Positions 1 to 10,701 of a DNA stretch of 64,000 bases are shown in pieces (the first letter of the stretch is position 1; each line of letters starts with the position of its first letter). The notes under the pieces were generated by a model. That model made no database searches, had not been told where the DNA came from, and saw nothing but the letters and a program-made list of their open reading frames with translations. The stretch is taken from contig CAWGWA010000006.1 of the NCBI GenBank assembly GCA_963826105.1, forward strand, positions 1-64,000, given 5' to 3'. The DNA comes from WHTI01 sp963826105. GTDB taxonomy: Bacteria > Actinomycetota > CADDZG01 > WHSQ01. The position numbers were made by a program, and so were the translations under genes.

Positions 1-884
1 CCCGGCCACGTCGCCGATCAGAATGCCGACCTCGCCGAGCCGCGCCGCCAGTTCGGCGAGCACCGGGTCGTGCGCGCCGACCGCGTCGAGCCGCGCTGCG
101 CGGCGGCGACCACCGTGGCGGCGTCCACGGCTTCGGGGTCCTCGGGATTCCCTGCGAGCCCCGCGTGCGCGAGCGCGGCGGCGGAGCCGAGCGCCTCTGC
201 GTGCCCGAGCCGCTCCGCCTCGGCGGCCAGTTCGGTGTCCTCGCCGGGCAGCGGCTCCACGGCGGCGATCTCCTCGAGCCGAAGCGCAGCAGGTCGGCCT
301 CCTGGGCGCGTTCCCTGGCCCGGGTGGTCAGTTCGCCGAGCTCGGTCGGCGACCTCGCGCAGCCGCCGGTAGGCCGGAGCCGTACTTCTCGAGCGGCCCG
401 GCCACCGCCGCCCCGGCGTACCGGTCGAGCGCCTGCGCGCTGCCGCGCCGGGCGCAGCAGGCCCTGCTGGTCGGTCTGGCCGTGCACGGCGACGAGGTCG
501 TCGGCGAGCTCGCCGAGCAGCCCGACGGGCACCGAGCGGCCGCCGACGTGGGCCCGGGAACGGCCTTCGGCCGAGACGGTACGGCTGATCGAGCAGCGCG
601 CCGTCGTCGAGTTCGGCGCCGGCCTCCTCCGCGCGCACCGCGGCGCCGGAGCCGCCGGGCCGAGCCGTGATCCGGCCCTCGACCACCGCGGCCTTGGCGC
701 CGATCCGTACCAGCGCGGGGTCGGCGCGGCCGCCGAGCAGCAGCCCGAGGCTGGTGACGACCATGGTCTTGCCCGCGCCGGTCTCGCCGGTGACCGCGGT
801 GAAACCGGGTGACAGCTCCACCACCGCGTCCTCGATGACACCGAGCGACCGTATCCGCATCTCCTCCAACACGGATATGACCAT
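1..884 (-). pseudogene. recN: RecN DNA repair ATPase, N-terminal part, frameshifted (Streptomyces-like)
   Basis: N-terminal part of the SMC-like double-strand-break repair protein RecN, cut by the left window edge. The ATG at 884 opens MVISVLEEMRIRSLGVIEDA, followed by the Walker A region GFTAVTGETGAGKTMVV. After about residue 95 the reading moves between frames. The RecN-like stretch LDRYAGAAVAGPLEKYGS lies in one frame and LEEIAAVEPLPGEDTELA in another, so several single-base indels are present. Their density looks like sequencing error rather than natural decay. Downstream partner of nadK and tlyA in piece A. The same gene occurs intact at 43099-44778 from another lineage. Confidence 0.8.
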
Positions 885-1031
885 ACGAGGTTTGCGGCCG
901 TACGCGCGACGCCCGCCGCGCGCCGGTTGACCCGGAAGTCTCCGTTCGCAAGGGCCGCGCAAATCTCTCCACCTGGCGGAGGTGCCGCGCGGCGCCTGAG
1001 CGACGCGGCCCGGGAACGAGCACTTCCGCGG

Positions 1032-1946
1032 CTATTGCGGGGCGCCGCGCCAGCCCGCCACCGGCAGGGCGAACTTGGCCACCAGGCGGTCGGTGAAGGA
1101 CGCGTGGTGCAGGCGGGCCAGCCGCACCGGCACCGCGCCGCGCCGCACCTCCACCCGGGCCCCGGGCGCAGCTCCACCGTCCGGCGCCCGTCGCACCACA
1201 GCACGCCGTGCTGCGACTGCGGCTGCACCTCCACCGCCAGCACCGAGCGCGGCGAGGTCACCAGCGGCTTGGCGAACAGCGCGTGCGCGCTGATCGGCAC
1301 CATCAGCAGCGCCTCCACCTCGGGCCAGACCACGGGCCCGCCGGCCGAGAAAGCGTACGCCGTCGAGCCGGTCGGGGTGGCGCACACCACGCCGTCGCAG
1401 CCGAAGCCCGACACCGGCCGGCCGTCGACCTCGATGACGACCTCCAGCATGCGCTCGCGGGACGCCTTCTCCACCGACGCCTCGTTGAGCGCCCAGTCGG
1501 TGTGCACGACCCGGCCGTCGTTGCGCACCAGGACGTCGAGCGTCATCCGCTCCTCGACCTCGTACTCCCGGGTCACAACCCGGTCCACGACCTTGTCCAG
1601 GTCGTCGCGCTCGGCCTCGGCGAGGAAGCCGACCCGGCCGAGGTTGACGCCGAGCATCGGCACACCGGAGGCGCGGGCGAACTCGGCGCCGCGCAGCAGG
1701 GTGCCGTCGCCGCCGAGCACGACGATCAGCTCGCAGCCCGTCACCGACGCCGGGCCCGCTCGGCGACGAGCTCCACCTCGGCGGGCAGCGGCAGGTCCGC
1801 CGCCTCGTCCGCCAGCAGCCGCACCCCTATACCGCAGCGCAGCAGGCCCTGCACGACCCGCTCGGCGCTGCGGATCGCGGCCGCCGGCCGGTGTGCGCCA
1901 GCAGGAAGACGGTACGGTCCGCGTCCGGGTGTTCGCTCTTCGTCGG

Positions 1947-1950
<4 letters not shown>
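1032..1950 (-). pseudogene. nadK: NAD kinase, frameshifted (Streptomyces-like)
   Basis: Phosphorylates NAD to NADP in the cytoplasm. The likely start is TTG at 1950, which shares TTGA with the tlyA stop codon. The N-terminal stretch IRSAERVVQGLLRCGIGVR and the C-terminal FTDRLVAKFALPVAGWRG are recognisable. The central GGDGT and TPTGSTAY regions can be read only by switching frames, near 1880-1930, 1730 and 1165. Order tlyA-nadK-recN is the usual actinobacterial operon. The frameshifts probably come from poor sequence. A second, intact NAD kinase is at 39651-40436. Confidence 0.75.
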
Positions 1951-2757
<807 letters not shown>

Positions 2758-2764
2758 GTACGGT

Positions 2765-3063
2765 TCAGCTCCTGTTCTCGTCCAGCGCGGCGAGCGCGTC
2801 CCGCAGCCCCTGGTGCACGTCTTCGTACACCTCGATGTGCGCATCCGTCGGCAGTTCGTCCGCGTCAGCAAGCCGCTCAACCGCGGCATCCACCCAGCAT
2901 TCCCCGTGGCCGCCACCGTCACCCCCAGCGGCTCAGGCGGCGCGTCCGTCTGGGCCACCGCGGACGGCGGATCCGGGTACGGCGTCGCCTGCGGCGGCTG
3001 CTGCTGCCCGGTCGGCTCCGGCGCCACGGACTCAAGACCGGGCAGGTCGTACGCCTCACTCAC
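2765..3063 (-). CDS. small acidic hypothetical protein upstream of tlyA (frameshifted)
   Basis: GTG at 3063 opens VSEAYDLPGLESVAPEPTGQ, a Pro/Gln-rich low-complexity N-terminus. After one frameshift near 2890-2900 the text becomes VDAAVERLADADELPTDAH and ends ALDENRS. The C-terminal half is a predicted acidic two-helix segment. It resembles the 57-residue protein at 38724-38897, which holds the same position just upstream of tlyA in the other lineage. Function unknown. The gene overlaps the end of the upstream tail protein by 8 bases, which suggests co-translation. Confidence 0.6.
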
Positions 3064-3765
3064 CGGCGTCCCCCCGGCTCTGGGTGGGGGTGTCGGCCGG
3101 AGCCGTCTTCTTGGCGGCGCCGGTCTTCTTGGCCGATGTGGCCTTCTTGGCAGGCGCCTTCTTCGCGGTCGTCCTGGCGGTGGCCTTCTTCGCGGCCGTC
3201 TCGTCGGCGGCCGCCTTCTTGGATGCGGTCTTCTTGGCTGCGGTCGTCTTCTTGGCGACGGTCGTCTTGGCGGCCGTCTTCTTGGCCGCGGTCTTGCGCG
3301 CGGAGGCCGTCTTGGCCGCGTCGCTACGGGACGCCGCCGTCTTCTTCGCGGTCGCGGTCTTCTTCGGCGCCGCCGTCTTCTTGGCGGCGGCGGCCAGCTT
3401 CGCCGGGGCGGCCTTCGCGGCGGTCGCGGACGGTGTGTCACCTGCCGGGGCAGCGGCGGCCTTGCGGGCCGGCGCGGGCGCCTTCTTCTGCGCCGAGGCC
3501 CGGCGCGGATTGGCCACCGACTTCTGCGGGCCCGACGGCTTGGGCCCCGCGACGGTCGCCTTGCGCGGGGCGGCCGCGGGCTTCGCGGGCGGCTCGGGGT
3601 CGACGCGCACATGCTCGACCGGCGGCGCGGGGACCGGCTCCGACGGCGGCGGGCCCTGCGAGTGCGCGGGCTCGGGTGCCGGCTTGGGCTTGGGCTGCGG
3701 GGTTTCGAGGTTCCGGATCCGGCGTTCCATGGTTTCCAGGACCACACCGACCTTGGTGTGGCCGC
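3056..3765 (-). CDS. Lys/Ala/Pro-rich tail protein, 5'-truncated by assembly junction
   Basis: About 235 residues without a native start. A short coiled-coil-like segment (VVLETMERRIRNLE) is followed by a Pro/Lys linker and a long tail of AAKKT/AKKTAAKK repeats, like histone H1 or the tails of actinobacterial nucleoid proteins and phasin-like PhaF proteins. It comes directly before the small acidic protein and tlyA. The same relation holds for the KT-tail protein at 38337-38720, so I infer orthology. On its 5' side the frame runs without a stop into the modC fragment at about 3760. I read that as an accidental in-frame chimera, not a real fusion. Confidence 0.6.
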
Positions 3766-4706
3766 AGTGCATTTCCACTTCCGCACGCGCGCCATCCAGG
3801 CTCATCCCGGAAATCGTCACCGGCAAGATATTGTTGGCGCTGATGGCCCGTGGCGCTTCCCGGGCGACAAGGATATCGTCGGCGCCGATGCGCACCCGCA
3901 CCCGCTGACCCATTTCACCCGCATCCGCGACCAGCAACCGTCCGCCATCGAATGCCAGGACGCTAAGACCGTCTTCAGTTCCCGTGATCCTGGCTTCCAG
4001 CACAGCGCCCAGAGGTTTTTCCGCGCCCAGGCCCGCCAGCAGATCGAAGACGCTTCCTTCTGCCGTCACGCGGCCTGCCTCCAGCAACACCACCCGGTCG
4101 GCCAGCCGCGCCACTTCGTCCAGCGAATGGCTGACATAGAAGATCGGAATCCGGCGCGATGTCGCGCAGCCGCTCCAGCCAGGGCAGGATCTCCGCGCGC
4201 CGCGCCGCATCCAGGCTCGCCAGCGGTTCGTCCAGCAGCAGGATGTCGGGCGATGCCAGCAAGGCGCGGCCCAGCGCGACGCGGCTCTTCTCGCCGCCGG
4301 ACAGATGCCTGGGCGCCCGCTCCAGCAGCGTGCTCCAGCCCCAGCAGCGCGACGATACGGGCGATCTCATCTGCGCCGGCGCGCCTGGCGCTGCGCCGCC
4401 AGCCGAACAGAAGATTTTCCTCCACGTTCATATGCGGGAACAGGCGCGCGTCCTGGAACACCAGACCGGCGCGGCGCTTTTGCGGCGGCACGAAGATACC
4501 CGCCTCGGTGTCCAGCACAGTGCGGCCGTCCAGCACGATGCGGCCCTGGGTCGGGCGCGTCAGTCCCGCCAGCGCGTGCACGATGCTGCTCTTGCCTGAG
4601 CCGGAAGGACCGAACAGCGCCGTGACGCCGCCCGACGGCGGCCGTGAACGCCACATCCAGGGTGAAGTCGCCCTGGACGTGCGCGGAGCGCGACTTCGGC
4701 GCTCAT
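3766..4706 (-). pseudogene. modC: Molybdate ABC transporter ATP-binding protein ModC, frameshifted and cut
   Basis: ATPase subunit of a molybdate importer. ATG at 4706 opens MSAEVALRA. The Walker A text GVTALFGPSGSGKSSIVHAL, the signature HLSGGEKSRVALGRALL and the Walker B text ILLLDEPLASLD can all be read, but in three different frames. The C-terminal mop/TOBE region is present up to DGARAEVEM, where the sequence switches to piece A. Many indels, as in piece A. The base pattern and partner modB look proteobacterial. No modA lies next to it. Confidence 0.8.
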
Positions 4707-4714
4707 CGCTCCGC

Positions 4715-5395
4715 CTATCGGTGGCGCGGCGCATGATCGCCTGGGCGCCAACATGAACAGAAACGCCAGCAGGATGGACAGCGCGGAAAGCCGCGCCGCC
4801 TCGGCTTCGCCGCCCGGGGTCTGCAGCGCGGTGTAGATCGCCAGCGGCAGGGTGCGGGTCTCGCCGGGGATGTTGGAGACGAAGGTGATGATGGCGCCGA
4901 ACTCTCCCAGGCGGCGGCAAAGGCGGTGATCGCGCCGGCGATCAGGCCCGGCAGCGCCAGCGGCAAGGTGATATTGATCAACCGGTCGAACCAGCCCGCG
5001 CCCAGGGTGCGCGCCGCCTCGTCCAGGCCGCGTGTCGCGGCCTCCAGCGCCAGCCGGATGGCGCGCACCTGGAAGGGAAAGGTGAAGATGGCGCTGGCCA
5101 GCGCCGCGCCGGTCCAGCGGAACACCAGACCCGATGCCGAAATGGTCCTTCAGCAAGGCGCCGACAGCCGCCCCGCGTGCCGAAGACGACCAGCAGCAGG
5201 AAACCCATCGCCACCGGCGGCAGCACCAGCGGCAGATGCACGATGCCGTCCAGGAGCGTTTTGCCGCGAAAGCTGCGCGACAGCAGCAGGGCCGTGGCGA
5301 CGGCGAAGGGCAGCGCGCACCAGCCACCGCGACCGAGGCGATCTTCAGGCTGAGCAGCAGCGCCTCGATCTCGTCGGGCGTCAAGAAAGCGACAT
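4715..5395 (-). pseudogene. modB: Molybdate ABC transporter permease ModB, frameshifted
   Basis: Membrane permease of the molybdate importer. ATG at 5395, preceded by a GAGGGAGG ribosome-binding site, gives MSLS and then a stop. Shifting frame gives the typical TPDEIEALLLSLKIASVAVA. The hydrophobic segment HLPLVLPPVAMGFLLLVVFG and the EAA-loop region LDEAARTLGAGWFDRLINIT are clear. The gene ends near the modC start. Frame changes occur near 5390, 5170-5290 and 4910. The sequence could be real but is of low quality. Confidence 0.8.
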
Positions 5396-5510
5396 GGAGC
5401 CTCCCTCGTGTTTATAGCGTGCTTGGAGCGGTTCCAGGAAAAGTGTGTAGCGTTGCCGCGACGCTGGCGCTGGGCAACTCCGTCCGGAACCGCGACGGAA
5501 CAAAAAGATA

Positions 5511-5539
5511 GATCGTTTTCGCGAATTGCGAAAACGATC
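5511..5539. repeat. Perfect inverted repeat (12-bp arms, 5-nt loop)
   Basis: Arms GATCGTTTTCGC and GCGAAAACGATC around GAATT. It lies between the modB start and the end of the fragment at 5598. A second, imperfect stem follows at about 5551-5577, GGCCG...CGGCC, with T-rich flanks when read on the minus strand. Together they could end minus-strand transcription coming from 5598. The perfect arm could also be an operator. Confidence 0.5.
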
Positions 5540-5597
5540 GGCCGGAAAACGAAAGGCCGCCCAATGGACGGCCGTTTCGCATGCGATTACGAAGGGT

Positions 5598-5808
5598 TCA
5601 ATGGCGCGCGTAGAGCGACCAGAGATGGGCAACCATCGCCGACTTGTCGGTCGGTGAAGCCGCCTTGACCACGTCGAACGCCTTCTGCGCTTCGGCCTTC
5701 TGACCGGCGCTGATATAGGCCATGCCGAGACGGATCTGGGCGTTGTTCTTGTCGTCGACGCCCTTGGCGATGCCAGCCTTGATGTTGGCAACGGCTTCCT
5801 TGCCAATG
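5598..5808 (-). pseudogene. C-terminal fragment of a tetratricopeptide-like repeat protein
   Basis: About 70 residues ending in TGA at 5598. The text IGKEAVANIKAGIAKG, AQIRLGMAYISAGQKAEAQ and MVAHLWSLYARH has the helix-turn-helix pattern of TPR repeats in Gram-negative proteins. The 5' side stops making sense at about 5808, where the frame and the protein type change abruptly. I take this as an assembly junction, so the N-terminus is missing. Function cannot be given. Confidence 0.5.
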
Positions 5809-6593
5809 CGAGATCGATCGTCTGCTTTGCAGGCAGGTTGCGCTGCGCGTCGAGCTTGAGCTGCACCACGCCATCGTTTGCTTGCGGATCGATCTTCGCC
5901 GTCACCGCACCGCCGAGGCACTGCGCGGTTGCAGTGACCTGCGTGCCGAGGTCGAGCTCGTTCGGGAAGAACAACGCGCGGCCCGAGGCCATCGTGACGA
6001 GCGACGTGCTCGCGGCACTACCCTGGAGCGCGATCGTGCAGTTCGGCACGGCCTTGCCAGCTGCGTCGGTCACGACGAGAAACTGCCGGCCGCGAACGTC
6101 GAGCGCTCCACGGTTGTCGGCGAGCCACTTCGCGTAGTCGCGATAGTTCGCGTTGTCGTCCCATTCGCCGGCCTTCACGCCGTTTGCCTGCTGCTGCATC
6201 GGCGGTCGCGCGGGCATCTTCGACGGCGGCTCGGCGCGACCTGGCGCACCACCCGTCACGGCGGGCGAGGCCGGAGGCGGTGGACTCGGCATGTCGGCTT
6301 TGTCACTCTCCTCGCGCGCGTCGGACGGTCGCGGCCCACCCTTCGATGCCGGCGCTCTCATCCCGACGCTGCCACCACCACCGCGACCACGGCCATACGC
6401 GGCACCACCCTCGGCCATCTGGTTTCCGCAACCAGAACCGTTTTCGACGATCACCTTCGCGGTCGGCTTGAACTGCTTGGCGATCTGGACGGGCCCGCCG
6501 GCCGGACCGGGTCGATCCTTTCGAGGGAGCGGCGTCAGACAGCGTGCAAGCGATGGGAAGGAGTGCGGGAAGCAACGTGAACAAGGAGCGCAT
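5809..6593 (-). pseudogene. Lipoprotein resembling the N-terminal part of a VIT/VWA-type protein (frameshifted, truncated)
   Basis: ATG at 6593 opens MRSLFTLLPALLPIACTLSD, with a lipobox ending in Cys. The frame shifts near 6460-6490 and continues with IVENGSGCGNQMAEGG, a Gly/Pro-rich linker, then GEWDDNANYRDYAKWL and a beta-rich domain (RGRQFLVVTDAAGKAVPNC) ending KQTIDLA. In known relatives an Asp-rich metal-binding VWA domain follows such a stretch. Here the sequence switches to another gene exactly there. My family assignment comes from motif memory and needs a search. Confidence 0.45.
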
Positions 6594-6773
6594 GTCTGGG
6601 TTCAACGCGCCGGTCGTCATCTCGGTCTGCGTTGCGATCGGCCGAGATTCATCGAAAGTTCTACGGGCTTGCCGCGTAGGGGCCTCGCGCAGATTCGAGG
6701 TCCGACCGCGTGTCGAAGTGCCCCAGCCCCGCTACGCTCGCGCCGGATGCGATTTCGCCTTGGGGTCGTCGCG

Positions 6774-7553
6774 CTACTCGTCGTCGATGAACTCCTCACC
6801 GAGCCCGTACTTGAAGTCGACGCGGCGGCAGTCCACCCAGCGCGGGATCAGCAGCACCTCCTCGTGCTCGACGTTGACGCACTCCACCGGCCCGATCCCT
6901 TCCGGGAAGACGAAGACCTCGGGCTCGGAGAACGGCTCGGTCGTGTACCAGCCTCGATCGCGCTCCCAGATCACCGGCGGGTTGAGGCACTCCTCGATCG
7001 TCGTCCAGATCGAGAAGGTGGGCGCGAAGTCGTAGCCCTCGACCTCGAGGTCGGCGCCGTCGCGGATCCCGATCAGGTCGATCTCCGAGAAGAGCTCGTC
7101 GCGCGCGAGGCGGGCGAAGACGTCGGAGAGGCCAGGCTCGACGCCGATGCCGACGAGCGCGAGCCGGCCGGCCTCCTCCCAGCGGGAAGCCTGCGCGAAC
7201 TGGGCGTCGCCGAGCTTCTCGCCGGTCTCGGCGTTCGAGAGGGTCATTGCCATGTCGAGGTAGGTGCAGCCCGCCTCGAACGCCGCTTCGAAGATCGGCG
7301 GGTTGAAGCGGGGATCGACCGCGTTGAGGATCGCATCGGCCCGCTCGGCGCGAGCGAGCTCTGCGATCGCCGCGGCGTCGGACGCGTCGACGGCCGCAGC
7401 TCCGAAGCGCTCGTCGCTGTGCGTCTCGATCGCCCGCCGCGCGCGGTTCTCGTCGACGTCCGCGAACACCATCCGCTCGAAGAAGCCGCGGCGCTGGGCC
7501 ACGGAGGCGACCGCCGCTCCGACTCCACCCGCCCCGATCACGAGAACGCGCAT
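6774..7553 (-). CDS. Saccharopine dehydrogenase-like NAD(P)-binding protein, C-terminus cut
   Basis: ATG at 7553 opens MRVLVIGAGGVGAAVASVAQ, a Rossmann GxGGVG motif. Central text includes NAVDPRFNPPIFEAAF and GCTYLDMAMT, typical of the saccharopine/carboxynorspermidine dehydrogenase family (usually about 400 residues). Only 259 residues are present. The frame ends after KYGLGEEFID, where piece E joins piece D at about 6775. The substrate cannot be told; actinobacterial relatives are often annotated saccharopine dehydrogenase family. Divergent from the S9 peptidase, with 32-41 bases between starts. Confidence 0.8.
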   Translation of the reverse strand: MRVLVIGAGGVGAAVASVAQRRGFFERMVFADVDENRARRAIETHSDERFGAAAVDASDAAAIAELARAERADAILNAVDPRFNPPIFEAAFEAGCTYLDMAMTLSNAETGEKLGDAQFAQASRWEEAGRLALVGIGVEPGLSDVFARLARDELFSEIDLIGIRDGADLEVEGYDFAPTFSIWTTIEECLNPPVIWERDRGWYTTEPFSEPEVFVFPEGIGPVECVNVEHEEVLLIPRWVDCRRVDFKYGLGEEFIDDE

Positions 7554-7585
7554 GGAAAGAGACGCTACGTGAGATAGTTCGGTCC

Positions 7586-9526
7586 GTGGGAGGGATGCGG
7601 CCCGAGGACGTCTACGAGCTCACGGGCGTCTCCGACCCGCGCGTGCGGCCGGGCGGAAACGACGTCGCGTACGTCGTCTGGTCGATCGACAAGGACGAGA
7701 ACGAGTACCGCCAGTCGATCTGGATCGCGAAGACGGACGGCTCCGAGCCGCCACGGAGGTTCACGACCGGGAAGAACGATTCGCAGCCGCGCTGGTCGCC
7801 GGACGGCTCACGGCTGGCGTTCGTGTCGAAGCGCGGCGCCGACGAGAAGGCGCACCGCCAGCTGTACGTCATGCCCGCCGGCGGCGGCGAGCCAGAGTGC
7901 TTGACCGACCTGAAGGACGACGCGGGAGAGCCGGCGTGGTCACCCGACGGAACGCAGCTCGTCTTCTCCGCGCGCGTCCCGGACGAGGCGTACGAGGAGG
8001 AGGACGACAAGAAACGAGCGCCGCGGCGGTTCACGCGGCTCCAGTTCAAGCTGGACAGCGTCGGCTGGACGGGCGACCGGCGCCGGCACATCTTCGTCGT
8101 CCCGGCCGACGGCTCCGGCGAGGCGAAGCAGCTGACGGACGGCGACTTCGAGGACGCGCAGCCGACCTGGACACCGGACGGAGACGTCGCGTTCACCTCC
8201 TCCCGAGACGCCGACTGGGACATCGACCTGAAGGCCGACATCTACGTCGTGCCGGCCGCGGGCGGCGAGCCGAAACGGCTGACGCCCGGCGACGGCAACT
8301 ACTACGCGCCCTCGTTCTCTCCCGACGGGTCGCTGCTCGCCGTCAAGTGGTCGCCGGCCGGCCTGGACTTCCCGCGCCACGCACAGATCGGGGTCGTCGA
8401 TGCGAAGTCGGGCGGGGACCTGCGTCTGCTCACCACGTCGCTCGACCGCAACTGCGACCCGTATCCCGACCTGCGCGAGCCGATCTGGGACGAGGGCTCC
8501 ATCGTCTTCGCGATCGAGGACGCGGGCAACGTGCACGTCTACCGCGTGTCGCCGGAGGGTGGCGAGCCGGAACTCGTGCACGGCGGCGAGATCGTGCTCA
8601 CGAGCTTCGATGCCCGCGACGGCGTGATCGTCCGCGCGGGGACGACTGCGCCCGATCTGACCGAGCTCTATGTGGGCGCGCAGCAGGTGACCGAGGTCGG
8701 CCGCGCCTTCGCCGCCGGCCGGGAGCTCGTTATCCCGGAGCGCTTCACCGCCGTCTCGGCCGACGGATCCGAGGTCGAGGCGTGGATCGCACGCCCGGCG
8801 GGACTCACGGAGGGAGAGCGGTGTCCCGTCCTGCTCAACATCCACGGCGGTCCCTTCACCCAGTACGGAAACGGCTTCTTCGACGAGACGCAGGTGTACG
8901 CCGGCGGCGGCTACGCGGTCGTGTACTCGAACCCGCGCGGATCGTCCGGCTACTCGGAGGCGTGGGGCCGCGCGATCATGGGCCCCGGCGAGCTCGGCCC
9001 CGGCTGGGGGACGGTCGACTACCAGGATCTGATGGCCGTCGCCGACGAGGCCCTGAAGCGCTTCGACTTCTGCGACCCCGATCGCATGGGAGTGCTCGGC
9101 GGCTCGTACGGCGGCTTCATGACCTCCTGGATCGTGAGTCACACCAACCGCTTCAAGGCAGCCTGCTCGGAGCGGGCCGTCAACAACCTCGTCTCGATGT
9201 ACGGCTCCAGCGACATCGGCTGGGTCTTCAAGGGCTACCACGGCGTCTTCGTCCACGACGACGTCGACACCTACCTCCAGATGTCGCCGTGGACCTACGC
9301 CAAGGAGATCGAGACGCCGCTTCTGATCCTGCATTCCGAGCAGGACCTGCGCTGCAACATCGAGCAGGCCGAGCAGCTCTTCACGACGCTGCGGCTGCTG
9401 AAGAAGGACGTCGAGATGGTGCGCTTCCCGGTCGAGAGCCACGAGCTGTCGCGCTCGGGGAATCCGGTGCACCGGGTGCAGCGCTTCGAGCTCCTGCTCG
9501 AGTGGTTCGACCGCCACCTGAAGTAG
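7586..9526 (+). CDS. S9 family prolyl oligopeptidase / acylaminoacyl-peptidase
   Basis: Serine peptidase of 646 residues. An N-terminal seven-bladed propeller of WSPDGS-type TolB/PD40 repeats (about residues 10-390) is followed by an alpha/beta hydrolase domain. Catalytic Ser lies in GGSYGGF, Asp in SEQDLRC and His in ESHELSRSG. NIHGGPFTQYG is the oxyanion-side motif. The GTG at 7586 and the ATG at 7595 are both possible starts; the GGGAGG just before 7595 is too close to serve it, so I keep 7586. Probably cytoplasmic because no signal peptide is seen. Likely role: turnover of peptides. Confidence 0.92.
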   Translation: MGGMRPEDVYELTGVSDPRVRPGGNDVAYVVWSIDKDENEYRQSIWIAKTDGSEPPRRFTTGKNDSQPRWSPDGSRLAFVSKRGADEKAHRQLYVMPAGGGEPECLTDLKDDAGEPAWSPDGTQLVFSARVPDEAYEEEDDKKRAPRRFTRLQFKLDSVGWTGDRRRHIFVVPADGSGEAKQLTDGDFEDAQPTWTPDGDVAFTSSRDADWDIDLKADIYVVPAAGGEPKRLTPGDGNYYAPSFSPDGSLLAVKWSPAGLDFPRHAQIGVVDAKSGGDLRLLTTSLDRNCDPYPDLREPIWDEGSIVFAIEDAGNVHVYRVSPEGGEPELVHGGEIVLTSFDARDGVIVRAGTTAPDLTELYVGAQQVTEVGRAFAAGRELVIPERFTAVSADGSEVEAWIARPAGLTEGERCPVLLNIHGGPFTQYGNGFFDETQVYAGGGYAVVYSNPRGSSGYSEAWGRAIMGPGELGPGWGTVDYQDLMAVADEALKRFDFCDPDRMGVLGGSYGGFMTSWIVSHTNRFKAACSERAVNNLVSMYGSSDIGWVFKGYHGVFVHDDVDTYLQMSPWTYAKEIETPLLILHSEQDLRCNIEQAEQLFTTLRLLKKDVEMVRFPVESHELSRSGNPVHRVQRFELLLEWFDRHLK

Positions 9527-9734
9527 CCAGCTCGAAGAGTGCGGTAAACCGCACCCCAGAACACCTGCGCGCCGAAGACGCAGGACGTCCGCCGGCTGCA
9601 AGGCTGAGGCCATGAATCGAGCGACCGCCGCGACTCCCCTACGCCACCGCCGGCCCCACCCCTTCCTCGGGCCGAGCGTGAGAGGCACCGTCGCCTTCTC
9701 TCCCGTGCGTCGCTCGCACGCCTAAAACAGAGCT

Positions 9735-9767
9735 GGACGCGTCCCGACCTCTCCCCGGGACGCGTCC
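9735..9767 (+). terminator. Strong inverted repeat after the S9 peptidase
   Basis: Perfect 11-bp arms GGACGCGTCCC and GGGACGCGTCC around an 11-nt loop, about 210 bases after the peptidase stop and just before the cupin gene. No T-run follows, so it may be a factor-dependent terminator or a 5' leader hairpin of the cupin. The preceding 9527-9734 holds no gene that I can see. Confidence 0.5.
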
Positions 9768-9785
9768 GCATGTGAAAATGACTTC

Positions 9786-10166
9786 GTGGGCTACACGATC
9801 TTCCACGCCGCCGACTTCGACTGGCAGCCGCGCCGCGAGGGCGATCCGCGCCTCGCCGCCGGAGTGTCGGAGGGGCTGACGCAGTCTCGGGCGAACCTCT
9901 TCCGCTACCCGGCGGGCGCGGTCGGGCGCCGCCACAGCGATCCGATCCAGGAGGAGGTCTTCGTCGTCATGGACGGCACGCTCACCATCCACATGGGCGA
10001 GGACGGGGCCGTCGAGCAGCACGAGCTGGCGACGGGCAGCGTGCTGGTCGTCCAGCCCGGCACGCCGCTGCAGCTCTCGAACCGGCACGAGGACGAGCTG
10101 CGTCTCTTCATCTACGGCGCGCCCCCGGAGCGCGGCGACACGACGTTCTTCGAAGCGGTCGAGTGA
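9786..10166 (+). CDS. Cupin domain protein
   Basis: Protein of 126 residues with one cupin barrel. The first metal-binding box is in RRHSDPIQEEVFVVMDG (His and Glu) and the second in LVVQPGTPLQLSNRHED (His). GTG at 9786 is the start. It precedes a second cupin of different sequence at 10339, with a structured GC-rich spacer between. Cupins of this size bind a metal and often small organic ligands; the substrate is unknown. Confidence 0.8.
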   Translation: MGYTIFHAADFDWQPRREGDPRLAAGVSEGLTQSRANLFRYPAGAVGRRHSDPIQEEVFVVMDGTLTIHMGEDGAVEQHELATGSVLVVQPGTPLQLSNRHEDELRLFIYGAPPERGDTTFFEAVE

Positions 10167-10338
10167 ACGAACCGGCAACCATGAACGCCCGCGCGTTCCT
10201 CGGGCGTCGCTCGCAGTGCCCGGCCGGAGGGGACAGTACGTGTAGTACGGCCCCGGAGAGCCGGGTGCTGCGAGCGGCGTCAGGCGTCGGCGGAGCCCGG
10301 CTCTGCCGGGCGGGAGCCGCCGCCGGCGAGGGGCGCGC
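10167..10338. other. GC-rich spacer between the two cupin genes with several stems
   Basis: No gene is seen. It contains GCCCGG-CTCTG-CCGGGC and other short GC-rich stems. They may be a transcription or mRNA-stability element of a two-cupin operon. Nothing known was recognised. Confidence 0.3.
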
Positions 10339-10701
10339 GTGACTGCGTTCGGCGACGTCCGGTCGATTGTTCCCCGGCGCGTGTGGGACGGGATCACGGC
10401 GCGCGCCGTGCACGGCGAGCGGTTGACGCTCGCCGTCGTCGAGCTCGAGCCGGGCGCGATCGCCGAGACACACAGTCACGAGCACGAGCAGCTCGGGATG
10501 GTCCTCCGCGGCTCGATCCGCTTCCGCGTCGGCGACGAGGAGCGCGAGCTCGGGCCTGGCGAGACCTGGGAGATCCCCTCGAACACGCCCCACCGTGCCG
10601 AGGCCGGCCCGGATGGAGCCAGCGTGCTCGACCTCTTCGCGCCTCCTCGCGGCGAGTGGGAGCACGCCGACCCGGCCGAGGGACCCGGCCGCTGGCCCTA
10701 G
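10339..10701 (+). CDS. Cupin domain protein (quercetin dioxygenase-like fold)
   Basis: Protein of 120 residues starting at GTG 10339. The metal box is THSHEHEQLGMVLRG (two His and a Glu-type site) and the second box is IPSNTPHRAEAG (His). This HSHxHEQ pattern is common in cupin_2 proteins that bind Fe, Mn or Zn. The product is a small cytoplasmic barrel. It may act with the preceding cupin, but nothing in the sequence names a substrate. Confidence 0.82.
   Translation: MTAFGDVRSIVPRRVWDGITARAVHGERLTLAVVELEPGAIAETHSHEHEQLGMVLRGSIRFRVGDEERELGPGETWEIPSNTPHRAEAGPDGASVLDLFAPPRGEWEHADPAEGPGRWP

Noticed and set aside
3056..4210. Long minus-strand reading fusing a ModC ATPase to a Lys/Ala-rich tail
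   Set aside because: The tail side belongs to a Streptomyces-like gene next to tlyA and the ModC side to a proteobacterial-type modBC pair; the change is abrupt at about 3760. It is most simply a chance in-frame join at an assembly breakpoint.
9610..9785. Small gene between the S9 peptidase and cupin
   Set aside because: Only short frames without ribosome-binding sites; the clear feature there is the 11-bp-arm hairpin.
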